Origin: Bradyrhizobium betae
GTDB lineage: Bacteria > Pseudomonadota > Alphaproteobacteria > Rhizobiales > Xanthobacteraceae
Direction of reading: 5' to 3'
NCBI RefSeq assembly: GCF_008932115.1
Contig: NZ_CP044543.1
Span: 124,001-188,000 of the forward strand
Length of the DNA: 64,000 nucleotides
This document shows positions 17,041 through 25,916 of the stretch, piece by piece (within the stretch, counting starts at the first letter, position 1; every line of letters starts with the position of its first letter). The notes beneath the pieces are model-generated. The model did no database searches, had not been told where the DNA came from, and saw nothing but the letters and a program-made list of their open reading frames with translations. Made by a program: the position numbers and the translations under genes.

Positions 17041-19122
17041 ATGAAAATCGGTACGCTCCTGACCACCGCCATCGTCTCGCTCTCGACCGTGGGCGGCGGC
17101 CTCGCCGTCTACGTCGCCGTGACGAAATACCAGACGATGGACAGGATCGCCGAAGCGCAAGGGCGGCTCGCGATCGTCCGCGCCGCCAGCGACATCCCGC
17201 GCTATCTCAACCCCGAGCGCGGCTTCGCCACCAACATCCTCTACGGACCCGCGACCGTCGATCCGGCCCAGCTCACCGAGCATGACAAGCTGCGCAAGCA
17301 GACCGACGGCGCCCGCGACAAGATGAACGCACTGCGCAAGGAGCTGCCAGGTTCGCTCGACGACGGCAACACCATCGGCAGCAACATCGACGGCATCAAT
17401 TCGAAATTCACCGCGCTTCGCGACGCTATCGACAAGGCGATCGCCGGCCCCGCAGATGCGCGCAAGGATGCCGCCAGGAAGGTTGTTGCCGACAATGCCG
17501 TGCTCAACGCCGGCGTCACCGCGCTGCTCAACGAGCAGGTCCGCCGCATGGCGATCCTGAACGGCGATGCCTACCGCCAGTCCAACTACGCCAACATCGC
17601 CATGACATTGCGCGACATCGGCGGCCTCAATGCCAGCGTGCACAAGAACCTCGTCGGCGGCAAGAAGGTCGCGACCGATGCCGAGAAGGCCGACGTCGCC
17701 CGTATGCAGGGCCGCAACGACCAGATCGTGATGTCGCTGATGGAATTGCGCGGCAATCCGGCGACGCCCGCCAACGTCGCGGCCGCGCTCGAGAACATGA
17801 ATTCGGTCTATGTCGAGGAGTTCGGCCGCGAGCTCAAGCTGGTCAAGGACGGCGCCGTCAGTGGCAAATACGACCATGACGTCGAGACCTACTACGCGGC
17901 GTCGCAAAAGGGCCTCGGCTCGATCATCGGCGTCCGCGACGCGCTCTACGACAACGCCGAGCAGATCCTCGCCGGCGCCTCCTCCGCCGCGCGCACCAGC
18001 TTCTCCATCGCGCTGGTCGGCCTCGTTGCGGTGCTGATCGCCAGCGCCGGCCTCATCGTGATGGTTCGCCGCCGCGTCTGTGCTCCGATCGTCAGCCTGA
18101 CGACCCGGATGTCGCGGCTTGCCGACGGCGACGTTGCCGAGGACATCCCCGGCGCCGAGCGCGCGGACGAGATCGGGGCCATGGCTGCCGCCGTGAAGGT
18201 CTTCAAGGACAACATGATCCGCGCCGACCGGCTCGCGGCCGAGAAGCAGGCCGAGAACGATGGCAAGATGCGCCGCGCCCAGGCGCTCGACAGCCTCACC
18301 CGCGCGTTCGAAGCAAAGGTCACCGAACTGGTCGGCGGCCTGTCCCGCGCTTCGTCCACCATGGAGAACACGGCTCAGTCGATGACCACGACGGCGGCCC
18401 AGACCAACAGCCAGGCCGCGATCGTTGCCGCCGCCTCGCAGCAGACCTCGACCAACGTGCAGACGGTTGCCAGCGCGACCGAAGAGCTGACCTCCTCGAT
18501 CTCCGAGATCGGCCGTCAGGTCGCGCAAAGCACCGAGATCGCGGCCCGTGCCGTCGACAACGCCCGCCGCACCGGCGACACCGCGCGCGCCCTCGCCGAG
18601 GGCGCCCAGAAGATCGGCGACGTCGTCACGCTGATCCAGAGCATCGCCGAGCAGACCAATCTGCTCGCATTGAACGCGACCATCGAAGCCGCCCGTGCCG
18701 GTGAAGCCGGCCGCGGCTTTGCCGTGGTGGCGTCCGAGGTGAAGTCGCTCGCCGGCCAGACCGCAAAGGCCACCACCGAAATCTCCGAGCAGATCACGGC
18801 GATCCAGGCCGCGAGCGACGAAACCGTGACCGCGATCCGCAACGTCGCCGACGTCATCGCCGAGATCGACCAGATCGGCACCGCGATTGCGGCCGCGATC
18901 GAGGAACAGGGCTCGGCGACCAAGGAGATTTCCCGCAGCGTCCAGGAGGCCGCCCGCGGCACCCAGGAGGTCAACACCAACATATCGGGCGTGCAGCGCG
19001 CCGCCGACGACACCGGTGCAGCCGCCCGCGAGGTGCTGGGCGCAGCCGAGCAACTCTCGACGCAGTCACGCGATCTCGCCGGCCAGTTCGACCGCTTCCT
19101 CGGCGAAGTCAGGGCCGCGTAG
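17041..19122 (+). CDS. methyl-accepting chemotaxis protein
   Basis: A 693-residue chemoreceptor. TM1 (about 6-28) and TM2 (about 320-345, [22 protein letters not shown]) flank a roughly 290-residue periplasmic helical sensor domain. A HAMP domain follows ([23 protein letters not shown]). The signalling hairpin tip [19 protein letters not shown] is intact, followed by [15 protein letters not shown]. The C-terminus (RFLGEVRAA) lacks a NWETF-type CheR/CheB tether. The ligand is unknown. No che genes are adjacent, as is common for dispersed receptors. Confidence 0.95.
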   Translation: MKIGTLLTTAIVSLSTVGGGLAVYVAVTKYQTMDRIAEAQGRLAIVRAASDIPRYLNPERGFATNILYGPATVDPAQLTEHDKLRKQTDGARDKMNALRKELPGSLDDGNTIGSNIDGINSKFTALRDAIDKAIAGPADARKDAARKVVADNAVLNAGVTALLNEQVRRMAILNGDAYRQSNYANIAMTLRDIGGLNASVHKNLVGGKKVATDAEKADVARMQGRNDQIVMSLMELRGNPATPANVAAALENMNSVYVEEFGRELKLVKDGAVSGKYDHDVETYYAASQKGLGSIIGVRDALYDNAEQILAGASSAARTSFSIALVGLVAVLIASAGLIVMVRRRVCAPIVSLTTRMSRLADGDVAEDIPGAERADEIGAMAAAVKVFKDNMIRADRLAAEKQAENDGKMRRAQALDSLTRAFEAKVTELVGGLSRASSTMENTAQSMTTTAAQTNSQAAIVAAASQQTSTNVQTVASATEELTSSISEIGRQVAQSTEIAARAVDNARRTGDTARALAEGAQKIGDVVTLIQSIAEQTNLLALNATIEAARAGEAGRGFAVVASEVKSLAGQTAKATTEISEQITAIQAASDETVTAIRNVADVIAEIDQIGTAIAAAIEEQGSATKEISRSVQEAARGTQEVNTNISGVQRAADDTGAAAREVLGAAEQLSTQSRDLAGQFDRFLGEVRAA

Positions 19123-19131
19123 AAAAGCACA

Positions 19132-19722
19132 TCAATACGGCGGCGTCTTGCGCGCCCGCTGCGCCTTGGCGGCCTCGATCCACCACGAGAGATCATCGGC
19201 AAAGCGCGGGAACGACCGCTCCAATGCCTTGCCGCCCTCGCCGATCGGCTCGCTCTCGGCCGAGAGCGTCTGCGCGATCGGACCGACGCCGATCGTGCTC
19301 GACACCACCACCATGCCCATCTCCGACAGCGTGCCGTGCCAGGCGGTGGATGCGCGCGCACCGGACAGGCGGCCGGCGGAATAGCTCACGATCGCGGCGG
19401 GGCGCCAGAACCACTCTTCGAGAAAATGATCGGTGAGGTTCTTCAGGCCGGGCTGGATGCCCCAATTGTATTCCCCGGTGACGAAGACGAAACCGTCGGC
19501 ACCGCGGATCTGACCGGCGAGCTTCTCCAGCGCCTCCGGCGCGGAACCGCTGGGATATTCCTTGTACATGCGATCGAGCATCGGCAGGCCGATGGCCTTG
19601 GCGTCGATGAACGCGACGTCCTCGCCGCGGGCGCGCAGGCGATCGATGACGAAATTCGCAAGGCGGATGCCCATGCGGTCGGACCGGTAGGAACCGTAGA
19701 GGACGAGGATGCGATGGCTCAT
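19132..19722 (-). CDS. NADPH-dependent FMN reductase family protein
   Basis: A 196-residue flavodoxin-like enzyme. The FMN phosphate loop is ILVLYGSYRSDRMG near the N-terminus, and GEYNWGIQPGLKNLTDHF is the second conserved block binding the isoalloxazine ring. Members reduce FMN, quinones or chromate using NAD(P)H. I chose the ATG at 19722 because the family motif starts four residues later; the frame extends upstream without homology. It converges on the chemoreceptor, 9 bases away. Confidence 0.88.
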   Translation of the reverse strand: MSHRILVLYGSYRSDRMGIRLANFVIDRLRARGEDVAFIDAKAIGLPMLDRMYKEYPSGSAPEALEKLAGQIRGADGFVFVTGEYNWGIQPGLKNLTDHFLEEWFWRPAAIVSYSAGRLSGARASTAWHGTLSEMGMVVVSSTIGVGPIAQTLSAESEPIGEGGKALERSFPRFADDLSWWIEAAKAQRARKTPPY

Positions 19723-19774
19723 GCCGCGCAGCCTAGCACAAAACGACGCGGGCGGCCCCAACCGATCTGCCGCG

Positions 19775-20722
19775 CTATCGCCGCCGGCCATGCTCCAACG
19801 TCTGCGACGGCGCCTCGCCGAACTGGTCGCGATAGCTTCTGGAGAAATCGCTGAGATGCCAGAAGCCGAACGTCAGTGCGACGGCCTTGACGCTGTCGGC
19901 GCCGGCCAGCAGCCGCTTGCGGACCAGCCACAGCCGGTGCAGGCGCAGATAGCGATGCAGGCTCATGCCGCGATAACGGCGCACGACATCATGCATGGTG
20001 CGGACGGACAGGCCGAGCTTGCGTGCGATCTCCTCGCTGTAGATCGGCTGCGAGAGGTCGTCGGACAGCAGCGCGCGGATGTCCTGGAAGATCCTGAAGT
20101 TCCGCTCGTCGTTCGGACGCAGGGTCCATCGTGCCGGAACGACGCTTTGGAAGGCCTCGTCGACGGCTCCGAGCAGGGTCTCCCTCATGGCCGCGGCCTT
20201 CAACGGCACGTGCAATGGGTCGGCTGGCTCCGATGCCGCCGCCAGCACCTCACGAACCACGCTGCGAAGCCGCTCCAGGCCCGCGGCGGTCGTCTCGAAA
20301 ATCTTGAAGCTGAAGGCCGCTCGTGGCCAGCCGCGATCCGTCACCTCCGGCCTGAAGACCACCGAGGCGATCTGTCGCTGGACTTCCTCGATCATCGTGT
20401 AAGCTGCGCCGCCGCTGCCCACGACGATGATCGGACGCGCGCGCTGCGTGCCGTTGAACCGGACCGGGACATCGAGGTCGTCCATCGTGAACCCGATCGC
20501 CGTGCAGTTCTCGACCAGCCGGGCGTCAACCACCCGGGGAAACGCCCGCGTCAAATTCACGTCGCAGCCCGGCAACGACAGAATGACCTGCTCGGCCGAA
20601 ATCGTCCGTACGAAAGGCGTGAACTCGAAATCCAGGCCTCGTATGGCATTTCGATATTCGTCGACGTCCGAGAAGCGAAATACCTTTGGCGCCAGCGCTG
20701 GCGCATCATCACTGCTGTTCAT
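19775..20722 (-). CDS. AraC-family transcriptional regulator
   Basis: A 315-residue regulator. The N-terminal 190 residues resemble the AraC-binding-like domain 2 found in FeaR/OruR-type activators. The C-terminal HTH (about 215-310) has two helix-turn-helix motifs: EEIARKLGLSVRTMHDVVRRYRG and VKAVALTFGFWHLSDFSRSYRDQFG. It follows the FMN reductase on the same strand, but the reductase lies downstream with a 52-base gap, so co-transcription is possible. The target is unknown. No good ribosome site precedes the ATG at 20722. Confidence 0.88.
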   Translation of the reverse strand: MNSSDDAPALAPKVFRFSDVDEYRNAIRGLDFEFTPFVRTISAEQVILSLPGCDVNLTRAFPRVVDARLVENCTAIGFTMDDLDVPVRFNGTQRARPIIVVGSGGAAYTMIEEVQRQIASVVFRPEVTDRGWPRAAFSFKIFETTAAGLERLRSVVREVLAAASEPADPLHVPLKAAAMRETLLGAVDEAFQSVVPARWTLRPNDERNFRIFQDIRALLSDDLSQPIYSEEIARKLGLSVRTMHDVVRRYRGMSLHRYLRLHRLWLVRKRLLAGADSVKAVALTFGFWHLSDFSRSYRDQFGEAPSQTLEHGRRR

Positions 20723-21023
20723 GACAAATGAAAAACCGCGCCGGGAAACGACGCGTGTCCGGCGATATGCCGATCTCAATTCCCCCTTTCGGTTCGCGTG
20801 AGACCGAAAGACTCAAAATCCTGCTCCGCCTGGTCAGTTGGCGAGGGTCGAGCGCAAAGGACAAGCGACGGATCGCCCCCTGCCAAATTTCGATACCGTT
20901 TTGCGGTGAAAAACCGGTACGTTAATACCTGGCAGGTCGAGTTGTAAAATCAAAATTAACGCCTGTGGGTCGCAATGAAGGTCGTTGGATAGTCGAAATT
21001 CATTTTGATTACAGGCCCCTGCC
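20723..21023. other. intergenic region without a supported gene
   Basis: About 300 bases between divergent genes (AraC regulator and the DUF2336 gene). It becomes AT-richer towards 20900-21010 (GTTAATACC, TTGTAAAATCAAAATTAACG), as promoter regions do in this genome, but I could not assign a specific promoter or operator. Confidence 0.5.
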
Positions 21024-22124
21024 ATGATGGCAAATTCGCCTGCTGATATTCTGGTTGAGTTGGCCGAAGCGGTCGCAACGTGTCCGCTGGACCGCTGCAC
21101 GCGCATCCTGTCCGGCATAGTGCAATTGCTCACTGGCAACCGCGACAGGTCCCAGGAACTGCTGGCCGGTGTCATCGACGGCGTCCTTTTGCGATTGACC
21201 GACCGGGTCGAGATCAGGGAGCTGATTCAACTCGGCACTACGCTGGCCGAGCTCAAGGTGGCCCCGCCGGAAACGTTGCGGCGCCTGGCCTTGCACGATG
21301 ACCCGGACGTGGCGTGTCCTGTCCTGCTCACGTCTCAGGCGCTCTCGGCTGCGGATCTTGCCGCAGTCGCCGCCTCGAGCAGCGAGCGGCATCAACTCGC
21401 GATCGGCGCCCGCAACTGCATCGAGGCGGCCGTGAGCGAGGCGCTGATCGAGAGCGGGACTTCCGCCGTCTGCCTTGCATTGATCAAGAACCCGGGAGCC
21501 AAATTCTCCGAGGCGGCCTATGCCGCACTGATCGCCAGGGCCGACGAGGACGGCGAGATCGCCAAGGCGCTGGCGCTGCGGCCCGGCACACCCGACCAGG
21601 TCGTGCGAAAGCTGCTCTCCGTCTCCCCCGGCAAGCCCCCGCCGGCCAAGCCCACCGCGTCCGCCGTTTCTCCCGCGCAAGCAGCAGCGCCGAAGCCGCC
21701 CTCCCCGGCCGCCTATGCGAGCGCACGGCCGGAAATCGTCGCGCTCAACCGCGTCGGCAAGCTCAACGACTCCGCAGTGAACCGCTTTGCGATCCGCGGC
21801 GAGACCGCCAATCTGTACACGGCGCTGTCGGTACTCTCGGGGGCCCCGATCGCGATCGTCGAGCGCGTCATGATCGACGACGACTGCGAGGGCCTGGTCA
21901 TGGCCTGCCGGGCGTCGCGCCTGAACTGGGCGACCACGCTCGCGATCCTGAGCAACCGCAGCGGCGCACGTCTCTCCTTTGCCGCGCGTGAGCGCGCGCA
22001 ACACATATTCGAGACACAGCTTCTGTCGACCAGCCAATGGACCGTGCGCTGGGGGGAAATCGCGGCAAGAGCCGGCACAGGCGATCAGGGACATCGCGGC
22101 GCGAAAATGGGGGCTAACCGATGA
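21024..22124 (+). CDS. DUF2336 domain protein
   Basis: A 366-residue soluble protein made of short alpha-helical, HEAT-like units, matching DUF2336: ADILVELAEAVATCPLD, EIRELIQLGTTLAEL, RRLALHDDPDVACPVL, ALIKNPGAKFSEAAY. A proline-rich linker (about 200-235) separates a C-terminal helical part. The family is frequent in Bradyrhizobium and relatives, often beside signalling genes; its biochemical role is unknown. The stop overlaps the PilZ gene by four bases. ATG at 21024 or 21027; the choice changes one residue. Confidence 0.85.
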   Translation: MMANSPADILVELAEAVATCPLDRCTRILSGIVQLLTGNRDRSQELLAGVIDGVLLRLTDRVEIRELIQLGTTLAELKVAPPETLRRLALHDDPDVACPVLLTSQALSAADLAAVAASSSERHQLAIGARNCIEAAVSEALIESGTSAVCLALIKNPGAKFSEAAYAALIARADEDGEIAKALALRPGTPDQVVRKLLSVSPGKPPPAKPTASAVSPAQAAAPKPPSPAAYASARPEIVALNRVGKLNDSAVNRFAIRGETANLYTALSVLSGAPIAIVERVMIDDDCEGLVMACRASRLNWATTLAILSNRSGARLSFAARERAQHIFETQLLSTSQWTVRWGEIAARAGTGDQGHRGAKMGANR

Positions 22125-22453
22125 AGTTCGACGGGCGAAAGGCGCTTCGCGTGCGGATGGATCACAAGCTGTCCGTCAATCTGATGGGCTCGGACGGGAC
22201 CTGGCGCCGCAGCTGCGTCCTGCTCGACGTGTCGCAGAGCGGCGCCAAGATCGAGGTCGAAGGCACGCTCGACGTGCTTCAGGCCAAGGAATTCTTCATG
22301 CTGCTGTCCTCGACCGGGCTCGCTTACCGGCGCTGCGAGCTGGTCTGGATCGACGGCACCACGGCCGGCGTTCACTTCATCAGCGCGGACGGCAAGAAGA
22401 GGCCCGCGATCGGAAAAGCCATGACGGCTCAGAACTCCGTTCCGAGCAGGTAG
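22121..22453 (+). CDS. PilZ-domain protein, putative c-di-GMP receptor
   Basis: A 110-residue single-domain PilZ protein. It has the N-terminal RKALRVRMDHKLSVNL segment; the canonical RxxxR reads R(K)ALRVR here, spaced differently from the textbook form. The second motif is LLDVSQSGAKIE, a good D/NxSxxG match, so nucleotide binding is likely. Its ATG overlaps the DUF2336 stop (ATGA), and the HD-GYP gene follows after 57 bases, so all three probably form one c-di-GMP signalling operon. Confidence 0.88.
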   Translation: MKFDGRKALRVRMDHKLSVNLMGSDGTWRRSCVLLDVSQSGAKIEVEGTLDVLQAKEFFMLLSSTGLAYRRCELVWIDGTTAGVHFISADGKKRPAIGKAMTAQNSVPSR

Positions 22454-22510
22454 GTCCGAACATTCGTCCCACGCATTGAAAGCCCAGTTGAGTAACGTCC
22501 AGGTCAGACC

Positions 22511-23629
22511 GTGCAGAACGCGCGAACCATCCTCCGCCCCGTCAATCGCAACGGCGACATCCGTGAAGCCGAAGCGGCCCGCCCCCTCGTGCAAGTGCTG
22601 GCCGACACGTCCGAACGGCTGTCCGGCGTCCGCTCGATCCTCGAGGAAAAGTTCACCGTCGCGGGCGAGCGGCTCGACGCCGACGCCAGGCTCACCCAGG
22701 TGCCGACGGCGATCGTCATCCGCGCGGAGCTGCGCGACGTCGACAACATCGCGGCCATCAAGAAGCGGGCCGGCAGGCTGGCGAAGGCCAGCAAACGCAT
22801 CTTCATCCTCGAGCATACCTCTCACGTCGGCATCTCGCAGGCCTACGCGCTCGGCGCGACGCTTGTCCTGCCCGGTGTCATCAACCGGATCAAATTGCTG
22901 GCGGCGCTGAGCGATCCGGCCAACGAGGCCTCCGCTGCTTCGGGCGGAACGCCGCCGGACAACGCCGTCGAGACCGCGGCAACCGCGATCGCTTCGATGT
23001 TCACGTCCGTCACCCTCGGCCAGCCGCTCGATGTCGACGGCACCAGGGAAGCCGGCCGCCAGATCGCCGATCGCATCACCCAGCACGGCCTGTCGGAGTG
23101 GCTGACGACGGTGCGGCGCCACCACGAGGGAACCTATCAACACTGCCTGCTGGTCACAGGCGTCGCCATCGACTTCGGCCTGAGCCTCGGCGTCGGACGC
23201 GCCGACCTGGAGCGCCTCTACTCCGCGGCCATGTTCCACGACATCGGCAAGGCGCAGATTCCGCTCACCATCCTCGACAAGCCCGGCCGCCTCGACCCCG
23301 AGGAGCGCGCCCTGATCGAGACTCATCCGGCGGCGGGCTACGATTTTCTGAAGGGCCACGACAAGATCTCGCCGGAGATCCTGGACGCAGTGCGCCATCA
23401 TCACGAATATCTCGACGGCAGCGGCTATCCGGATGCGCTTGGTGCCGAGAGCATCGGCGACATCGTCCGCATTCTCACCATCTCGGACATCTTCGCCGCG
23501 CTGATCGAGTACCGGCACTACAAGCCGACCCTCCCGCGCGCGGATGCCTACAACATCCTCTGCGGAATGAACGGAAAGCTGGAGAAAGCGCTGCTCGCCT
23601 CGTTCAAGCAGGTCGCGCTCACGCGGTGA
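22511..23629 (+). CDS. HD-GYP domain c-di-GMP phosphodiesterase with degenerate receiver
   Basis: A 372-residue protein. Residues about 20-140 have the alternating beta/alpha pattern of a receiver domain (IVIRAELRDVDNIAAIK ... KRIFILEHTSHVGISQAYALGATLVLP), but no phosphorylatable Asp is in the right place. The HD-GYP domain (about 190-365) is intact: HDIGKAQIPLTILDKPG (His at about 243), then HHHEYLDGSGYPDALG. These residues bind the metals and cleave c-di-GMP in characterised members. It starts at a GTG and follows DUF2336 and PilZ genes on the same strand. Confidence 0.92.
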   Translation: MQNARTILRPVNRNGDIREAEAARPLVQVLADTSERLSGVRSILEEKFTVAGERLDADARLTQVPTAIVIRAELRDVDNIAAIKKRAGRLAKASKRIFILEHTSHVGISQAYALGATLVLPGVINRIKLLAALSDPANEASAASGGTPPDNAVETAATAIASMFTSVTLGQPLDVDGTREAGRQIADRITQHGLSEWLTTVRRHHEGTYQHCLLVTGVAIDFGLSLGVGRADLERLYSAAMFHDIGKAQIPLTILDKPGRLDPEERALIETHPAAGYDFLKGHDKISPEILDAVRHHHEYLDGSGYPDALGAESIGDIVRILTISDIFAALIEYRHYKPTLPRADAYNILCGMNGKLEKALLASFKQVALTR

Positions 23630-23670
23630 GCGGGACAGCTCATCTCGAACACCGGCCTTCTCGACACGAC

Positions 23671-23874
23671 CTAATGCGTGGCCCGGAATTTCGCGCGGCG
23701 CGGCATCGACCGGCAGGCCAAGCCTTCCGCGAGCAGCTTCATGTCCTCGCGTCTGCCGCTGCGGACCAGCCTGCTGAACTCTTCAGGGGTGAAGGGAAGA
23801 CTTGGATCGTCATCGATCGTGTGCCGCAATCGCGGACCGAACAACCGCCGAACCAGGCTAGCCAGCCGCCGCAT
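23671..23874 (-). CDS. small hypothetical protein
   Basis: A 67-residue basic protein (MRRLASLVRRLFGPRL) with a plausible amphipathic N-terminal helix and a central acidic-to-helical stretch DDDPSLPFTPEEFSRLVRSG. An AGGGAA site lies six bases before the ATG at 23874, and codon use fits the neighbourhood. No family recognised. Confidence 0.45.
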   Translation of the reverse strand: MRRLASLVRRLFGPRLRHTIDDDPSLPFTPEEFSRLVRSGRREDMKLLAEGLACRSMPRRAKFRATH

Positions 23875-23993
23875 GTCAATTCCCTCGCGCCAGCAACAAA
23901 CCTTTCAGTCCGCACATTGTTCCTCCCACGCGATCGAGATTGCAAGAGGCTGCCACTCCCCCGCACCAAAAATTTTCGCGAGAGAATAATCTG

Positions 23994-24360
23994 CTAGTCG
24001 GCGAAGCCGACATAGCGCACGAACGCGTCATTGCCCTCGCGATCCGAGCGCACCGCGTTCGCGGCAAAGCCGTCGTCGGGATAACCCATCGCGACGCAGG
24101 TCATGATGACCTCGTCTTCCGGTATGTTGGCGACCTCGCGCACGATATCGGAGCGCATGATGCCCTGCCCGTTGATGACGGAACCGAGTCCGCGGTCCCA
24201 GGCCGCCAGCACGATTCCGTAACAGAGCGCTCCGAGATCGAAATGGCACACCGCGCCGGGATCGAGCACGCGGTGTTCATCGACGACGATGCACGCTGCG
24301 GCGCGACTGGACCAGCGTTTCGAATTCCACGTCGATATCTCCCTGTTCACCCGGCGACAT
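23994..24360 (-). pseudogene. nitroreductase-family pseudogene with internal deletion and frameshift
   Basis: The minus-strand frame starting at 24360 gives MSPGEQGDIDVEFETLVQSRRSV, a typical nitroreductase N-terminus, then stops after four more codons. From about 24290 a different frame gives CIVVDEHRVLDPGAVCHFDLG and continues to the normal family C-terminus (GIVLAAWDRGLGSVINGQ ... AMGYPDDGFAANAVRSDREGNDAFVRYVGF). About 90 residues expected between the two blocks, carrying much of the FMN site, are missing. The simplest reading is an out-of-frame internal deletion at about 24290-24300. The intact gene would have reduced nitro compounds or quinones with NAD(P)H. Confidence 0.75.
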
Positions 24361-24445
24361 TGCGACCGACCGCCGGTTGCCGATGCGGCGCGCAAAATCT
24401 ATGCTAACCGCAAGCAAGACCAAGAACCCCGGGGAGAACTCAACC

Positions 24446-25408
24446 ATGCCCGCGCCGCTCGATCCCGTCATTGCCCAGATCATCCCGCTGTTGCCGCTGC
24501 GCGATCCCACCACGATGACGCCACAGAGCGCCCGCGATGCCTTGCGCGCACTGGCTGCCGCGCGCGCCGCCGTGCCGCCGCCGCCCGTCGACGCGGTCGC
24601 GGACATCAAGGTCAAAGGCGGCGCCGGGCCGCTCGATGCGCGGGTCTATCGGGTCGGCACCACGCCCGCGCCGACCGTGGTGTTCTTCCATGGCGGCGGC
24701 TGGGTCGCGGGCGATCTCGAAACCCATGACCGGCAGGCGCGCAATCTTGCGATCGAGACCGGCGCCGTCGTCGTCTCCGTCGATTATCGCCGTCCGCCGG
24801 AGGTGCGCTTTCCCTGCGCGTTCGAGGACGCCTTCGCTGCCGCGCGCGACGTCTTCAATCGCGTCGCGGAATTTGGCGGCGATGCCAGGCGTCTCGGGGT
24901 CGGCGGCGACAGCGCCGGCGGCAATCTCGCCGCCACCACCGCGATCGCCTGCCGCGATGCCGGCATCGAACTCGCCGCGCAGCTGCTGGTCTATCCCGTG
25001 ACCGACGTCGTCGGCAGCTACGCGGATGCCGCCGAGAACGCGCGTTTTCCATCGCGCAGCGAGAATGCCGACGGCTACTTCCTGTCGCGCGCGGTGATGG
25101 AGTGGTTTTCCGGCCACTATCTCGCCGATCCCGCTCATGCCGCCGACTGGCGCGTCTCGCCGCTCCGCGCCGCATCGCTCGAAGGCGTCGCGCCCGCGAT
25201 CGTGACCACCGCCTGGTTCGATCCCCTGCGCGACGAGGGCGCCGCCTATGCCAAGGCGCTGGAGGTGGCCGGCGTACGGGTCAAGCATCACGAGGGCGCC
25301 GGCCTGATCCACGGCTATTTCGGCCTTGGCGATGCCTCCGAGGTGGCGCGCGCCGAGGCGCAGCGTGCGCGGGCCGATTTCAAGGCGTTGCTGGCGCGCG
25401 GAATCTGA
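24446..25408 (+). CDS. alpha/beta hydrolase, hormone-sensitive-lipase-like esterase
   Basis: A 320-residue cytoplasmic esterase. The oxyanion motif is HGGGW and the nucleophile elbow GDSAGG, the two signatures of the HSL/family IV group. The acid lies in AWFDPLRDEG and the His in GLIHGYFG. GGGGAGAA precedes the ATG at 24446. Substrates are probably short acyl esters; nothing nearby narrows this. It diverges from the nitroreductase pseudogene with only 85 bases between, so the ancestral deletion did not reach it. Confidence 0.92.
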   Translation: MPAPLDPVIAQIIPLLPLRDPTTMTPQSARDALRALAAARAAVPPPPVDAVADIKVKGGAGPLDARVYRVGTTPAPTVVFFHGGGWVAGDLETHDRQARNLAIETGAVVVSVDYRRPPEVRFPCAFEDAFAAARDVFNRVAEFGGDARRLGVGGDSAGGNLAATTAIACRDAGIELAAQLLVYPVTDVVGSYADAAENARFPSRSENADGYFLSRAVMEWFSGHYLADPAHAADWRVSPLRAASLEGVAPAIVTTAWFDPLRDEGAAYAKALEVAGVRVKHHEGAGLIHGYFGLGDASEVARAEAQRARADFKALLARGI

Positions 25409-25522
25409 ACCGCGGCTGAATGGAAAAATCTGCAACTGGCCCGATGGCGGATCGCGATCCTGCTTGATTGCGCCACGATTCGCGGCTCCAATCTGCTGGC
25501 AAATTTTCCCAGGGAGACACCC

Positions 25523-25771
25523 ATGATGAAGCAGATTTTTCTCGCCGCGATCGTCGCCACCTTTGCAGCGGGCTCGGCCCTCGCGGACGACACCTGCGCG
25601 AGCAAGGCCGTTAGCAAGGACGGCAAGCCGCTCGCCGGAGCTGCCAAGACGTCGTTCATGAAGAAGTGCAAGGAAGACGCCTGCACACCGAAGGCCGTGA
25701 GCGCCGACGGCAAGCCGCTCGCGGGCGCCGCCAAGAACAGCTTCATGAAGAAGTGCGAAGTCGGCGCGTAA
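25523..25771 (+). CDS. PsiF-repeat secreted protein
   Basis: An 82-residue exported protein: signal peptide MMKQIFLAAIVATFAAGSALA, then two PsiF repeats of about 28 residues each, CASKAVSKDGKPLAGAAKTS and CTPKAVSADGKPLAGAAKNS, each ending in FMKKC. The repeat is named after the phosphate-starvation-inducible PsiF of E. coli; its function is unknown. The paired cysteines in each repeat probably form disulfides. I saw no Pho box upstream. Confidence 0.92.
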   Translation: MMKQIFLAAIVATFAAGSALADDTCASKAVSKDGKPLAGAAKTSFMKKCKEDACTPKAVSADGKPLAGAAKNSFMKKCEVGA

Positions 25772-25822
25772 GGCGCGGCGACGAATTCTCCGCGTCTTTA
25801 ACGAGCGGCTGCTCCACGAACT

Positions 25823-25910
25823 CGTCATGCCCGGGCTTGTCCCGGGCATCCACGTTCTTGTTCCCTGCGGCAGGGTACGTGGATGGCCGGGACAAGCCCG
25901 GCCATGACGG
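25823..25910. repeat. palindromic intergenic repeat, family C
   Basis: An 88-base element with 32-base inverted arms (25823-25854, beginning CGTCATGCCCGGGCTTGTC, and 25878-25909, ending CCCGGCCATGACG; a few mismatches). It sits between convergent genes (PsiF protein and the metallo-hydrolase), where it could end transcription in both directions. Confidence 0.85.
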
Positions 25911-25916
25911 AAACAC

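Noticed and set aside
16978..19053. A 691-codon minus-strand open frame over the chemoreceptor gene
   Set aside because: It is Gly/Arg/Ala-rich with no domain and is exactly antisense to a well-supported MCP; high-GC DNA gives such shadows.
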